A stretch of 64,000 bases of DNA from an uncultured bacterium (GTDB lineage Bacteria > Patescibacteriota > Gracilibacteria > Absconditabacterales > Absconditicoccaceae). Within the stretch, counting starts at the first letter, position 1. Every line of letters begins with the position of its first letter. Positions 1 to 9,015 of the stretch are shown here, piece after piece. The notes under the pieces were generated by a model. The model did no database searches. It saw only the letters and a list, made by a program, of their open reading frames with translations, and was not told the origin of the DNA. A program made the position numbers and the translations under genes. The stretch lies in NCBI GenBank assembly GCA_916049765.1, contig CAJZIX010000001.1, forward strand, positions 61,422-125,421, read 5' to 3'.

Positions 1-2
1 CA

Positions 3-239
3 TCCCTATCATCAATAGCATTAGGCATGCTATTTATTATGATAGGTCTAATCTTCTTTTTTAGAAGATATCTATTTGACAAAGGCTTCGCCTCAAAAGG
101 CGACCCAGTAAATAGATTTAATCTCAACTTAGCTCTCCAAGAGAGGCTAAGGAGGTTTAAACTTCTCCAAGAAATCCATTATAGCTTTAAAAGAGCTAGA
201 AGGATAATCTTGATAAAGGAATGGCTAGATGAAGAATAA
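3..239 (+). CDS. C-terminal end of a membrane protein (cut by window edge)
   Basis: The frame is open from the window edge to TAA at 237-239. The visible 78 residues begin with a hydrophobic stretch (about residues 1-22, ending IGLIFFF) followed by a basic cytoplasmic-looking tail with many Arg and Lys. One transmembrane segment with a positive C-terminal tail is all that can be seen. The real start lies outside the window. A strong terminator follows directly. Family not recognised. Confidence 0.55.
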   Translation, partial: SLSSIALGMLFIMIGLIFFFRRYLFDKGFASKGDPVNRFNLNLALQERLRRFKLLQEIHYSFKRARRIILIKEWLDEE

Positions 240-244
240 AAAAT

Positions 245-281
245 AATCTGGTAGATGGAATTCCATTTACTAGATTTTTTT
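245..281 (+). terminator. Rho-independent terminator
   Basis: AATCTGGTAGATGG pairs with CCATTTACTAGATT around an AATT loop (14 bp with two G-T pairs), followed by a T run. It ends the truncated gene and isolates the next transcription unit. Confidence 0.85.
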
Positions 282-283
282 AA

Positions 284-311
284 TTGAAAAAGTATTACTC
301 ATAGCTATACT
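284..311 (+). promoter_or_regulatory. Promoter for the permuted glycosyltransferase
   Basis: TTGAAA, 16-bp spacer, TATACT; the ATG is 27 nt after the -10 box. Confidence 0.7.
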
Positions 312-338
312 CCTACTATCTTTATTCTCGTTCTACTG

Positions 339-1514
339 ATGAATACCCATTCTAAACTATGACTTCTTTTCCTTGGGAGACTCGAAACCGAAAAAGGTTT
401 TGATCTAATTTTTGACTTTATCAATCAATATCCCGGGAAAGAACTCCCTTTTGAGCTTTATATTTTTGGCTCTGGAAGTTATGAAAAATGACTTCTAGAA
501 CTCAGCCATCATTTTAAGCAAATTCATTTTTTCGGACGAAAGCCTCTTTCTGAAGTAGAAAGATACCTTGATAACATTGACTATTGTCTGATGCCATCGA
601 GATTCTTAGAAACCTTCTGACTAAGTGCTATCAATGTGCTCAAGCGAGGAATTCCCGTAGTAGGATTTAAAAAATGAGGACTTTTTCCTTTCATACCAGA
701 GGAATATGCTATTGATCAATGCAAAGGAAGCAATGACCTAGCAAAATTCGCCACCATGCTCATTCAACTTCAAAAAGAAAAAACAGAAAAAAAATCAGAT
801 TTTTATCAAGAGTTAGCCGAAAAAAGCAAAGCTATCGCTCAAAACTATACCAAAGAAAAACGATTCAAACATTTTAAAGAACTTACAGTAGATCTAAAGG
901 GGAAGAAAATCGTCCTTGTCAGCGATTTTATCAATAAAATTGGAGGGATAGAAACCTATCTCCACGACGTAAAAACCCTTTTAGAAAAAGAAGGCTACAA
1001 AGTAAAGCTTTTTGGAAGTAGATGTCCTAAAGGTAGAATAGGAAAACTCAAAAAACTTTTTGGAATTGGATTGAGTACCTTGAATCTTTGGGAGTCCATC
1101 AGATTTTCTATTTTTATCAAAAAAGAAAAACCAGATCTCATCCGATATCATAGCATGATTCGTCGAAATGGACGACTTCCACTATGGTTTACAAGGAAGA
1201 ATAGAGCTAAAAAATGGATGATGTACCACGATTTTGGCTATTTTACGCCTTATCCTCATCAGCTTAGCGATACAAAACAGATAAAAACTCCTCTTTCTCT
1301 AAGACACTACCTCGCTATGGCAAACACCAAAAATCCCATCAGAAAATTCTTAATTTGCGGAAAATATCTGACACTTACCTGTCTAAAAAAACAGCTAAAA
1401 AAACAGATTGATCTCCATCTCGTTCCTTCTGCATTCATAGTACCAATTGTAGAAAAAAGTTTTGGACTCCCCATAGAGAAAATCTCAGATTTTAACCATT
1501 TCATCCAAGAATAA
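339..1514 (+). CDS. Glycosyltransferase with GT-B halves in reversed order
   Basis: 391 residues with TGA read as Gly; four TGAs lie in the first half. Residues 8-150 look like the C-terminal, nucleotide-sugar-binding half of a GT4 enzyme: LGRLETEKGFDL near the start, then SRFLETFGLS and KRGIPVVGFKKGG. The usual E-x7-E loses its second Glu (Asn here). Residues 188-390 instead look like the N-terminal acceptor half (GKKIVLVSDF, GGIETYLHDV, HDFG). Normal order is acceptor then donor. The start is fixed by the promoter and terminator just upstream, which leave no room for another N-terminal domain. The next gene overlaps its stop (TAATG). It probably acts in surface polysaccharide synthesis. It could be a true permutation or a fusion of two enzyme halves. 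Confidence 0.75.
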
Positions 1515-1972
1515 TGGATACGAGAGAGAAACTAAGCACAGGGAATAAAGCAGATAAAATACAAGAAGTAAAAAACACTCTCAATCAGCTTAATTTTAAT
1601 AAGTATGGAGATTTCAACGAACGATACTGAAATGAAGAGGAAAAGTTAGAGGCTTTTAAAGCAAAAATCCAAACTGATGTTATCAGTGAAATTCTCCTCC
1701 TTGATATTCAGGAAGATGCCTTTCTAACAAAAAAAGAAATAAAAAAACTTCCTGAAGAAATCCTTCGTTTTAAAAATTATTCCGAATACAGAGGAATTAA
1801 GTACTATATTTTTAAAAGCCAAGATGAAATTTTAAAAGCTTTTGTCGGAGTTTATTGAGGAACAACAGGAAGAACCAATGATTACTATATGCAACAGATA
1901 ATCAAAGACCCTGAAATCAAGAAAAAAACAAGGAAAATTGAAGTTTCTATGAAAGAACTCCTGAACGAATAA
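1514..1972 (+). CDS. Hypothetical protein, 152 aa
   Basis: Starts inside the stop of the glycosyltransferase (TAATG), so the two are translationally coupled. The protein is charged and mainly helical (KIQEVKNTLNQLNF, then Glu/Lys-rich). Two in-frame TGAs read as Gly, one in a Gly-rich patch GVYGGTTGRT near residue 115. No signal peptide or membrane segment. Family not recognised; coupling suggests a role tied to the glycosyltransferase or simple operon packing. Confidence 0.6.
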
Positions 1973-2136
1973 GACAAGGACAAGCCCATTTTCTAGCAAA
2001 AAAAATATCTCATCACAAAATCATAAAATCACAAGGAGGAAGAGAATCAAAACATCAGATTTTTTTCCTTTTTTTTATTTTTCGCGTATACTTAGATCAA
2101 CAACTTATCTTTTTATTCTCTTTCAGAAAAAAACCA

Positions 2137-2547
2137 ATGAATACGCTCAACACCCTATCAAGTACAACTACTAAAATGACCACACTCCTTGATAAAATTA
2201 CAACCACCTGTGATGCTCTCGTTTCAGCTCTTGAACTAACAACTGAACAAACCAGTCAATACGGAGGAGGAATTGTTGAGTCCTTTGATAGTGAATATGT
2301 TGATATTGTCATTAGAACACTGCTTCAGTTGAGAGTTTATACCATCAGGCTTGGAAGAGAAATCAATAACGGACTCATTAAATCAAAAACAGATCTCATG
2401 CTTTTGGTCCAAGGAATACAAGATCTCGATGATAAACTGGTTGCCCTCATGAGAAAAAATGGAAATCTGAGAAATAACTTCGCATTTGGACTAGAAGAAA
2501 TCAGAACTACTATTGCAGAAATAAAAGAAAATATTCTTATTTCCTAA
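2137..2547 (+). CDS. Small helical hypothetical protein, 136 aa
   Basis: Contains no TGA. The N-terminus is Thr/Ser-rich (residues 1-40) with a short QYGGGIVES loop, followed by heptad-like helices (residues 60-134) suggesting a coiled coil. No signal peptide. A TATACT -10-like box lies at 2087-2092 with no clear -35. A strong terminator follows, so it is probably monocistronic. Family not recognised. Confidence 0.6.
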   Translation: MNTLNTLSSTTTKMTTLLDKITTTCDALVSALELTTEQTSQYGGGIVESFDSEYVDIVIRTLLQLRVYTIRLGREINNGLIKSKTDLMLLVQGIQDLDDKLVALMRKNGNLRNNFAFGLEEIRTTIAEIKENILIS

Positions 2548-2570
2548 GCTCTGTGTAGAACTACCATATC

Positions 2571-2601
2571 AAGATAGCTCAACTCCAAGCTATCTTTTTT
2601 T
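2571..2601 (+). terminator. Rho-independent terminator
   Basis: Perfect stem AGATAGCT / AGCTATCT with an 8-nt loop and a run of seven T. Confidence 0.9.
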
Positions 2602-2624
2602 AGAAAGAAAACGCCAATTCTTCC

Positions 2625-2652
2625 TTGCATTTTAAAATAAAAAGTATACATT
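2625..2652 (+). promoter_or_regulatory. Promoter for the winged-helix regulator
   Basis: TTGCAT, 16-bp spacer, TACATT. It leaves a longer leader (about 80 nt) than most genes here. Confidence 0.45.
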
Positions 2653-2738
2653 TCAAAGCAAGATTCAGGCTTTTAAAATCTTCTTTTAGAAGTACATTTA
2701 TGCCATCTTCGTTCTAAGTTCTTATCCTATTATTCATC

Positions 2739-3281
2739 ATGAACCTTGAAAAACTCTTTGGAAGTAAAGCAAAAGTAGACATTCTCAAGTACCTTATCTT
2801 TAGAAGACAAGGAGTATCTATGAGAGCATTAGAAACCGAACTCTGATGGACTTTCCCAGCAATCAAAAAACAAGTAGATGGACTCAATGAAGCTGGGATC
2901 TTGGAAGTCGACAAAGAAAATACCTGACGAGCAATTACCATCAAACCAACCCTATTACCCTTTTTTAAAGAACTTTTTTTTGAAAGTTTAAGACAAAATT
3001 TACTCTCTCTTTTTGAAAACCATAAAAATCAAATTGCTCAATACTTTTGGTGAGATAAATTCTGAAAGCCAATTGGAATCGATCTGATTCTCATTTATGA
3101 TCAGCTTCAAAAAGAAGAAATCGATAGACTCAAAAATAATATCAGTGAGATTTTTAGAGAGTTTTGGATAGAAAGTGCATCTATTGTCTTTATGAGTAGT
3201 GAAGAACGAGATAAGAGATATAGGCTTGCTGATAGGTTTGTACTCCAAGTTATGAGATTTTACAACAACATCACAAAATAA
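2739..3281 (+). CDS. Winged-helix DNA-binding protein, 180 aa
   Basis: Residues 1-75 look like a winged helix-turn-helix: KVDILKYLIF, then a recognition-helix-like TFPAIKKQVDGLNEAGIL and a wing with a TGA-encoded Gly (ENTGRAITIKP). This resembles ArsR/MarR-type regulators. The C-terminal half (residues 95-180) has a DLILIYDQL strand and helix pattern loosely like a small nucleotidyltransferase-fold or ligand domain, without clear catalytic residues. Four TGAs. Likely a cytoplasmic transcription regulator; target unknown. Confidence 0.65.
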
Positions 3282-3407
3282 AGATAGTAATTTTTCTTAA
3301 AAGAAAACCCTACCCAAAGCCACAAAATCCGAATCACAATCATTAACAAGCAAAATGAACAAACAAAAAAAGCAAATAAAGACTACAAAAACTTCAACAA
3401 CTTTTAC

Positions 3408-3435
3408 TTGCAATTCAAATGAAGAGCACTATAGT
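3408..3435 (+). promoter_or_regulatory. Promoter for the 3507-4831 genes
   Basis: TTGCAA, 16-bp spacer, TATAGT; the ATG is about 70 nt downstream. Confidence 0.5.
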
Positions 3436-3506
3436 GAAGTACGAATAACTTAAAAAATTCATCCGATCAAAAACAATTTTCAGTTTATTTCTTTTATTTC
3501 TCTTCT

Positions 3507-4223
3507 ATGCCTTACGAACAACTTCTTGATGAGATTATGGTCAATACGCTCTCTGCAAAAGAACTCATTGGCTACCCTCAGCAAGAATTTCGTTATGCAG
3601 TTTGTCCTTGGGAGCTTGAATTTCATACTACTATTTTCCTTGCAAGTATTTTGCTTGCATTTGATCAAGAAAAGCCGCTCATTTTACTCATTCAGGTGGA
3701 TGATTTGCCTGAATCAGCGATGCTCTATACCGGAAATATCTGACCTCATTTTGGAAGAAAACGAAACGGATCACATCAAATTCCAGAACTTTTTATTCAG
3801 AATCATATTCCGCAAACCGAAGAAAATTATTACCCTTACCTTGATAAACTTTTCTGCTATCTTGGAGTAATTAACGTCAACCAAAGGCATTTAGTGCTTT
3901 TTGTAAAGAAAGGAGAAAAAAATAAAAACCTGACTGATCTCTTGAGAAAACTCCTCCAAACGGAATATTCACTCCTCGTGATCAGTAATTGCTTCAATCA
4001 GCTTCCTACGAATCCTTGCAAAGAAGCCTCTGAACAATTAATCAGCCATATTGTCAAAAAGAAAATGAGTCTTGAAGAACAGAGAAGTTTTCCAGCCTTT
4101 TGACTACTTAGTGAACTCCTTCCTAGAGAAGCTGAAGAAACCGCCTTGGAACAGATAATCAATACCTGAGAACTCGGACTTGATCCTCAAAAATCAACCT
4201 CTTTTTGGTTTATGCTAAGGTAA
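3507..4223 (+). CDS. Hypothetical protein, weakly MEMO-like
   Basis: 238 residues; three TGAs (including positions 3741-3743) join three standard-code fragments. The order of features, a Gly/Ser/His loop (NGSHQIPEL), then an LFVKKG strand and LLVISNCFN, loosely recalls the MEMO/AMMECR-linked dioxygenase-like fold, but the metal-binding pattern is not convincing. No signal peptide. First gene of a plus-strand run with the nucleosidase-like and deaminase-like genes. Treat the family link as a guess. Confidence 0.5.
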
Positions 4224-4267
4224 CTTTCCCAGCAAAACAGGATATTTTCAACTCATAAGCACAAACC

Positions 4268-4831
4268 ATGCACCTCCTCATCTGCTGTGGAACTCCCTGA
4301 GAACTCAAAACCGTAAAAACTCAGATCAAAAACCTCAAGCTCAAACAAAAGCTCGCAATCCATTACCTCTGCACAGGGATTGGAAACTACGAAACGATTT
4401 TTACTTTGACGAAATTCCTAACTGAACAAGAAGATTCAGATTTTTTCCTTGTGAATATTGGGATTTGTGGCTATTGGAATCGTGGAGAACAGCCAGAAAA
4501 ACTGATCCAGATTGGGAGAATCAAAAACCGAACGACAGAAAAAGAACTCCTCCCTCCGCTTCCGATCCGCTTCGCCAAGATTGAAAGTATTCGATCTAGC
4601 GAAAAGCCGATTTTGGAAGGCAAAGAAGAATATGGGTTTGGAGAGATGGAAAGCCGAGGGATTGAACTCGTTGCGGATAAATTCAGACTCCCTCGTTTAT
4701 TTTTGAAAGTCCCCTTTGATCGCGTCGGAGAGGAAACGAAAGCCTTTGATAAAGAAAAGGCTTGCCAGATGCTTGCGGAGAATATTGACTATAAAGCTCT
4801 TTTGGAGCAACTTTTATCTTTAGCAAAGTAA
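4268..4831 (+). CDS. Nucleoside phosphorylase / MTA-SAH nucleosidase-like protein
   Basis: 187 residues. Visible family marks are the N-terminal strand with a Gly turn (CCGTPGELKTV, TGA-encoded Gly), CTGIGNYET, VNIGICGYWN, and FGEMESRGIELVADKF, which matches the Met-Glu substrate-binding stretch of the purine-nucleoside-phosphorylase/MTAN fold. The catalytic Asp usually found in a following Ser-Asp pair appears as KVPFDRVGEE. The protein is shorter than typical MTAN (about 230 aa). It is likely a cytoplasmic purine salvage enzyme cleaving a ribosyl-base bond; exact substrate unknown. The next gene starts 2 nt after its stop. Confidence 0.65.
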
Positions 4832-4833
4832 AT

Positions 4834-5322
4834 ATGAAACTTTTGATCGGACCAGAACACACACAAGCAGAAGTTTTTATGCAACAAGCAGCAGAAATCG
4901 CACAAAAAGCAAGCTGTGAAAGATCAAAATGCTGATGTATCATCGTGAAAGATGGAGAAATCATCGGGCAAGGCTTCAACTCCCCACCTCAGCACTTAGA
5001 ATCTCAAAGAAGATGCCACTGCGATAAAGCACAGTATCATAGAAAAGTTACTGATAAAACCTGCTGTATCCATGCCGAACAAAGAGCCATTCTTGATGCT
5101 TTAAAATCTGCTTCAGATCAGCTTCCAGGTTCAGATTTATATTTTATTCGCCTAGATCAAGAAGGGAAAATTACTAAAGCTGGAGAGCCGTATTGCACAA
5201 TTTGTAGCAAAATGGCTTTGGAAGTAGGGATCAAGAACTTTCATCTCTGGCATGCGGAAGGGATTGTCGCTTATGACACCGAGGAATATAATATTATTTC
5301 CTACCAATATCAATGAGAATAG
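4834..5322 (+). CDS. dCMP/cytidine deaminase-family zinc enzyme
   Basis: 162 residues ending at TAG (a TGA two codons earlier is Gly). The zinc site is complete: His80-Ala-Glu82 (CCIHAEQRAIL) and Cys121-x2-Cys124 (PYCTICSKM). The N-terminal CGCIIVKDGEIIGQGFN strand carries a TGA Gly. The cysteine-rich RRCHCDKAQYH loop resembles the extra zinc site of dCMP deaminases (ComEB type). It probably deaminates dCMP to dUMP for dTMP synthesis. Close spacing suggests co-transcription with the nucleosidase-like gene. Confidence 0.8.
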
Positions 5323-5330
5323 TAAAAAAA

Positions 5331-5413
5331 GACCTCTAGATGATCCTTAGAATTCAGTTTAAGGACAAAAAAGACCCCTTTCTAGAGCTTCGTAGATCGT
5401 TTGAAGAAAAAAA
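5331..5413 (+). repeat. Two-unit copy of a ~42-bp intergenic repeat
   Basis: Unit A1 (5331-5372) and diverged unit A2 (5373-5413). Together they closely match units B3-B4 at 6664-6746 in the same orientation. Shared core: CTTAGAATTCAGTTT followed by a purine stretch and an A run. Confidence 0.7.
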
Positions 5414-5430
5414 TCCCTCATTATGAGGGA
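5405..5430 (-). terminator. Terminator of the secreted-protein gene
   Basis: Perfect stem TCCCTCA / TGAGGGA with a 3-nt loop; on the minus strand it is followed by seven T. It lies six bases past the stop at 5436-5438. Confidence 0.85.
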
Positions 5431-5435
5431 CAAGA

Positions 5436-6395
5436 TTATTTTCAAAGAGTCGTTGTCAGCATAATTCAAAGATTTTCACATTGCTTGAAAGGAAGCTTCT
5501 TTTGTTGGAGGCGACATTCTTCATTCTTTGGGCAAAAATTTTCTTCTTCAAAGCAAGCTTTTAATTTCCATGATCCATTTTTTTGTAATTCATATTGTGG
5601 AGTGAAATAGTGATTTTCTTTTCCAGTCACAGTTGGAATAAAGTAATTGAGCTTATGATTAAGAAGTGTTAATCTCTTATTGGTAGAGTAATTTCTTTTG
5701 TCCGCAAAGTATAAGCGAGCAAATTCTTGCCAATGGGTATCTCCTGCCTTAAGGACAAGAATCCCCTCCCATAGTTCTTCAACCAGATTATCATGACCAT
5801 GATAGGCAAATCCTAATCAAAAAAGAAACTTTCCTACTCATAACTCGCTATTCTCTGCTATAGTTATCCCCCCACGACCATAGTCCAATGGCATAAAATT
5901 TTCATCAAAATCGCTCCATTCTATAGTTCTAGGAATCCCTATGCTATGTTTTCTTATAAGCGAGGTAATATCATCTAAAGTTATCTTTGATTGTTTAACT
6001 TCTTTTCCAATAATATAAGATGAAAAATATTTACAGACTCTTTTTATTGATTCTGTTTTCCCTGATTCCGAACAGTTAAGGAACAATGATGATAAAGTTT
6101 TCAATGTTTTTTCTTTTGTTTTTGAAGGAGTATAGATTTTAGGAAGAACATCTCGTAAGGTATCGGATAATTTTTCATCCGCCGTTTGAGCTTGATTCGC
6201 TTCTCTCCTTTCTATGAGAGTTTCTTGTCTAGGGGAAGCTAATTCAACAAACTGTGAAAAATAATTCAGCTCTTGCAAACAGTTTTGATTATAGTTTTTG
6301 TCATCATATTGGCAAGCATCTAAAGCATTAGTATAAAAAAAACTGAACGATCACAATACGCAAGAAAAGAGAGAAAAGTAAAAGATTTTTTTCAT
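5436..6395 (-). CDS. Secreted hypothetical protein, 319 aa
   Basis: Start ATG at 6393-6395 gives a classical signal peptide: MKKIFYFSLFSCVLGSFSFF then YTNA before a likely cleavage site; the Gly is TGA. The mature part is Cys-containing (pairs such as DACQ, NQNC, LNCSESG, FCPKNEEC), suggesting disulfides outside the membrane. Several TGAs lie in the C-terminal third. The context is unusual: the gene has its own terminator and sits between direct repeats. Family not recognised; possibly cargo picked up with the repeats. Confidence 0.7.
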
Positions 6396-6580
6396 AGAAC
6401 ATTCTGATACTACGATAAAATACCAATAAAAAGGTAGTGATTCTATTGAAAATAGCAAGAGCAAAGAACTTATGTAAAAAGCCTCTATTTCTAAAAAGCA
6501 TCTAAACTTCCTACAATTCTCACTCATACTCCTATAGTGAAGTCAATCAAGCCTTCATTCCAGAAAAAAGAGGAGAGAAA

Positions 6581-6746
6581 GACCCTCGGATGACACCTAG
6601 AACTCAATTTAAGGGGTAAACGAGCCCTCGGATGATACTTAGAACTCAGTTTAAAGCAAAAAAGACCTCTAGATCGGACTTAGAATTCAGTTTGAGGACA
6701 AAAAAGCCCCCTTTCTAGGGCTAGGCAGACGATTTAAAGTAAAAAA
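6581..6746 (+). repeat. Array of four ~42-bp diverged repeats
   Basis: Units at 6581-6622, about 6623-6663, 6664-6705 and 6706-6746. Consensus resembles GACCCTCGGATGATACTTAG then AACTCAGTTTAAG and an A-rich end. Units 3-4 repeat the pair at 5331-5413. The rest of this gene-free stretch (6396-6580) is AT-rich and shows nothing else that I recognise. Confidence 0.7.
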
Positions 6747-6759
6747 GACTGAATTTAGA

Positions 6760-6791
6760 AAACAAAAAACACTAGACAAGAGTCAGTGTTT
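6760..6791. terminator. Terminator after hicB
   Basis: Stem AAACACT / AGTGTTT with an 11-nt loop. T-rich on the minus strand after the hicB stop; a T run on the plus side suggests it may work both ways. Confidence 0.75.
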
Positions 6792-6839
6792 CTTTTGACA
6801 TCTACTTGAACTAGAAAGATTTTTGATTTAACGAAAAAG

Positions 6840-7163
6840 TTATGCAAAAGCTCTATTCCTCAGATAAGAAGAGAGTGATTTATAGCCTCTCTCTGAAGCG
6901 AGCTTTAGCATTTGAGCCTTTTCTTCACTGCTCACTCTGAGTCTGATTACTTCCTGTTTTTTTTCTGACTGATAAAAAGTAATTAGCTCTGGCACTGAAG
7001 CAATCAATCAGCCTATATCTTCCAACATATGATCTTGATCAATGCCTGCTTCCTCACAGAAAACATGAACAGCACCCTGATCTTTATATTCAGGTTCTAA
7101 ACATTCTGAGATGATAAATGGAATTTTTTTCCCATTGTGAATAATGTGGAGAATTTGTGTCAT
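6840..7163 (-). CDS. hicB: HicB-family antitoxin
   Basis: 107 residues. The N-terminal half resembles a shortened HicB fold (VFCEEAGIDQDHMLEDIGGL, one Gly from TGA). The C-terminal half, EVIRLRVSSEEKAQMLKL then ERGYKSLSSYLRNRAF, is a ribbon-helix-helix DNA-binding domain. Starts 2 nt after the HicA stop, so the toxin gene comes first, as in classic hicAB. Likely neutralises HicA and represses the operon by binding the upstream palindrome. Family call rests on domain pattern and partner. Confidence 0.75.
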
Positions 7164-7165
7164 GG

Positions 7166-7408
7166 TTAGTTAGCTACAGAAAGATAAAGTTTTTTCATAT
7201 TGATTTTATAGATGGACTTACAGTCATTATTGTGCAGAGCTATCGTCGTTGATAATCTTGGATTTTCAGGTCGGTAGATGAGCTTATGAGAACCGTTGAG
7301 CTCCTTGATTTCAAATCCTAGAGCAATTAAAAGACTCTCAACATCTGAGTATCTTAATTTTGTCGGATCTTTTAGCAACTGTTCTATTCTCTTTTCTTGT
7401 TTGCTCAT
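7166..7408 (-). CDS. hicA: HicA-family mRNA interferase toxin
   Basis: 80 residues from ATG at 7406-7408; a longer form from GTG at 7435 would overlap the promoter palindrome and is less likely. Family marks: KLRYSDVESLLIALGF and the catalytic His in NGSHKLIY (His41), then a C-terminal helix KSIYKINMKKLY. HicA proteins cleave mRNA using a double-stranded-RNA-binding-like fold. Paired with a ribbon-helix-helix antitoxin directly downstream. No TGA codons inside. Confidence 0.8.
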   Translation of the reverse strand: MSKQEKRIEQLLKDPTKLRYSDVESLLIALGFEIKELNGSHKLIYRPENPRLSTTIALHNNDCKSIYKINMKKLYLSVAN

Positions 7409-7419
7409 CTCCGTACTAA

Positions 7420-7444
7420 ATATAAATGTAGCCACATTTTATAT
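7420..7444. promoter_or_regulatory. Palindromic operator of hicAB
   Basis: ATATAAATGT and ACATTTTATAT form a near-perfect inverted repeat with one unpaired base. It covers the proposed -10 box of hicA, the expected place for HicB autorepression. Confidence 0.5.
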
Positions 7445-7463
7445 TTTTTAACACAAAATACAA
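7436..7463 (-). promoter_or_regulatory. Promoter of hicAB
   Basis: Minus strand TTGTAT, 16-bp spacer, TAAAAT, with the -10 box inside the palindrome. Confidence 0.45.
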
Positions 7464-7567
7464 CTTTTTTTCACTTTTTCTATCAAAACACCCCCTCTTT
7501 TTCCTCCCTTGCAAGGCTAAGCAGATACAAGAAGCAGCCCTGATCAGATCAAGAAGAAAAAATCTGA

Positions 7568-7595
7568 TTGTTTTTCTCCTCTGTTTCCGTATGCT
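7568..7595 (+). promoter_or_regulatory. Promoter of rsmH
   Basis: TTGTTT, 16-bp spacer, TATGCT; ATG 27 nt downstream. Confidence 0.55.
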
Positions 7596-7622
7596 CAGAC
7601 TTGTTTATATTTCTGCTTTACT

Positions 7623-8507
7623 ATGCTCCGCCATATTCCTGTCCTCGCCCAAGAAATCTACGACCAGCTCCCTCAAGACCGACAGCTCGGCTTTGATGGG
7701 ACTTTTGGGCATGGGGGGCATGCGGAGTTTTTCCTTAGCCACGAGGAGCAAAAAAGGAGCATTGAACCTCTCAAAATTATCGGAACGGACATTGATCAGC
7801 AGATGATCCAGAAAGCCACTGAACTCACGAAAAACTACGCTCATCAGATCCAGATTCTCCATAATTCCTACGCCAAGATTGAGAACATAAGTCAAAAAAT
7901 CTGACTTTTTGATTATGAACTTCTTGATCTTGGAGTGAATCTTGAACATTTCAAGGATGGGAGTCGCTGATTTTCTATCAAGACCGATGCTCCGCTAGAT
8001 ATGAGATTTGATCAGGAAAAGAATCCGACCACCGCGAAAGATCGGCTTCAAAAGACCAAAGCTGAAACCATTGAACAAGCCCTCCAAAGCTACGGCGACT
8101 TCTCTCCCAAAACTGCTGAATGGCTCACGAAACTTATCTGTGAACAGAGAAAAAAATCAGAATTTTCAACCACTTTTCAGCTCAAAGACTTTCTGACCGC
8201 TCATCATTTCAATCAGAAAAAGATTGCCGTCATTTTTCAGGTCATCAGGATTATGGTCAATCGTGAACTTGAACAGCTAGAGCAGTTTTTGAAAGACTTT
8301 CCTCAGACTTTGAAAAAGGGTTGAAGATGCTTGATTATTACCTATCATAGCATTGAAGACAGAATCACCAAAAACGCCTTCAAAGCGCTAGCAGAAAGCT
8401 GATCCTTCCAGCTCGTAAACAAAAAAGTGATCGTTCCTCACTACACCGAAGTCCAAAGAAACAAAGCTGCCAGAAGTGCAAAACTCAGAATTATTGAAAA
8501 AATATAG
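7623..8507 (+). CDS. rsmH: 16S rRNA m4C1402 methyltransferase RsmH (MraW)
   Basis: 294 residues. SAM-binding motif FDGTFGHGGHAEFFL near residue 24, IIGTDIDQQMI, then GFSIKTDAPLDMRFDQ, the family's PLDMR stretch, and a C-terminal CLIITYHSIEDRI. Four TGA codons give Gly, including the one before F in GFSIKTDAPLD (an invariant Gly) and those before RCLIITYHS and SFQLVN. It methylates C1402 of 16S rRNA. As in most bacteria it heads the division/wall cluster: an FtsL-like gene follows after 31 bp. Confidence 0.92.
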
Positions 8508-8538
8508 CTCAATAATCTTTAGTACCTTTTCCTTTTCC

Positions 8539-8943
8539 ATGCCAGATACTCCTCTTCAAACCACACAGCATAAGATCAAAACTTTTGCCTATCAATCCAT
8601 AAAATCTTTCCATAAATCCTATACCAGTTTCCTAGCAAAATATAGGAATAGAGAAGAAATGCGAGATTTTATCAAAATCGGGACTTTATTCTGACTTTTC
8701 TTACTTTTTGGAGGATTGTTTATGTACTATATCAATCTTGCTTCAACAAGAGGATACTTTATGAGGCTTGCAAACCAAAAATTACAAGCAACAAAAGCGA
8801 AAAGTGACATCGTAAAACTAGAAATTATCAGAAAAAAAAGAGAAAATCGAGATAATTTACACACCCCAAAAGCACTGAATCTCCAGAAAAATCTCCTTGT
8901 CATAGAAGTCCCTGATCTCAGTGGAACACAGACAAAAAATTAG
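8539..8943 (+). CDS. FtsL-like bitopic membrane protein
   Basis: 134 residues from ATG 8539; an in-frame ATG at 8476 would sit inside rsmH. About 50 cytoplasmic residues, one membrane helix (residues 49-68, with a TGA Gly: GTLFGLFLLFGGLFMYYI), then a Lys/Arg-rich helix (QKLQATKAKSDIVKLEI) suited to a coiled coil, and a short tail. Size, topology and place right after rsmH match FtsL, which links FtsB and FtsQ at the division site; sequence alone is too variable to prove it. Confidence 0.65.
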
Positions 8944-8958
8944 AACCGCCATCTTTAC

Positions 8959-8986
8959 TTGAAAAGCTTTCTCATAATTTTATACT
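8959..8986 (+). promoter_or_regulatory. Promoter of the pyruvyl-transferase-like gene
   Basis: TTGAAA, 16-bp spacer, TATACT; ATG 29 nt downstream. The stretch from CTTGAAAAG onward resembles the promoter at 29466. Confidence 0.7.
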
Positions 8987-9015
8987 AAAGGAAGCTTTTT
9001 ATTTTTTGTCAAGAG

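Noticed and set aside
3355..3453. 32-codon frame before the 3507 gene
   Set aside because: It overlaps a good promoter at 3408-3435 and has no recognisable features.
3507..4223. Naming this gene as a MEMO/AmmeMemoRadiSam protein
   Set aside because: Only weak pattern similarity; the expected metal-binding residues are not clearly there.
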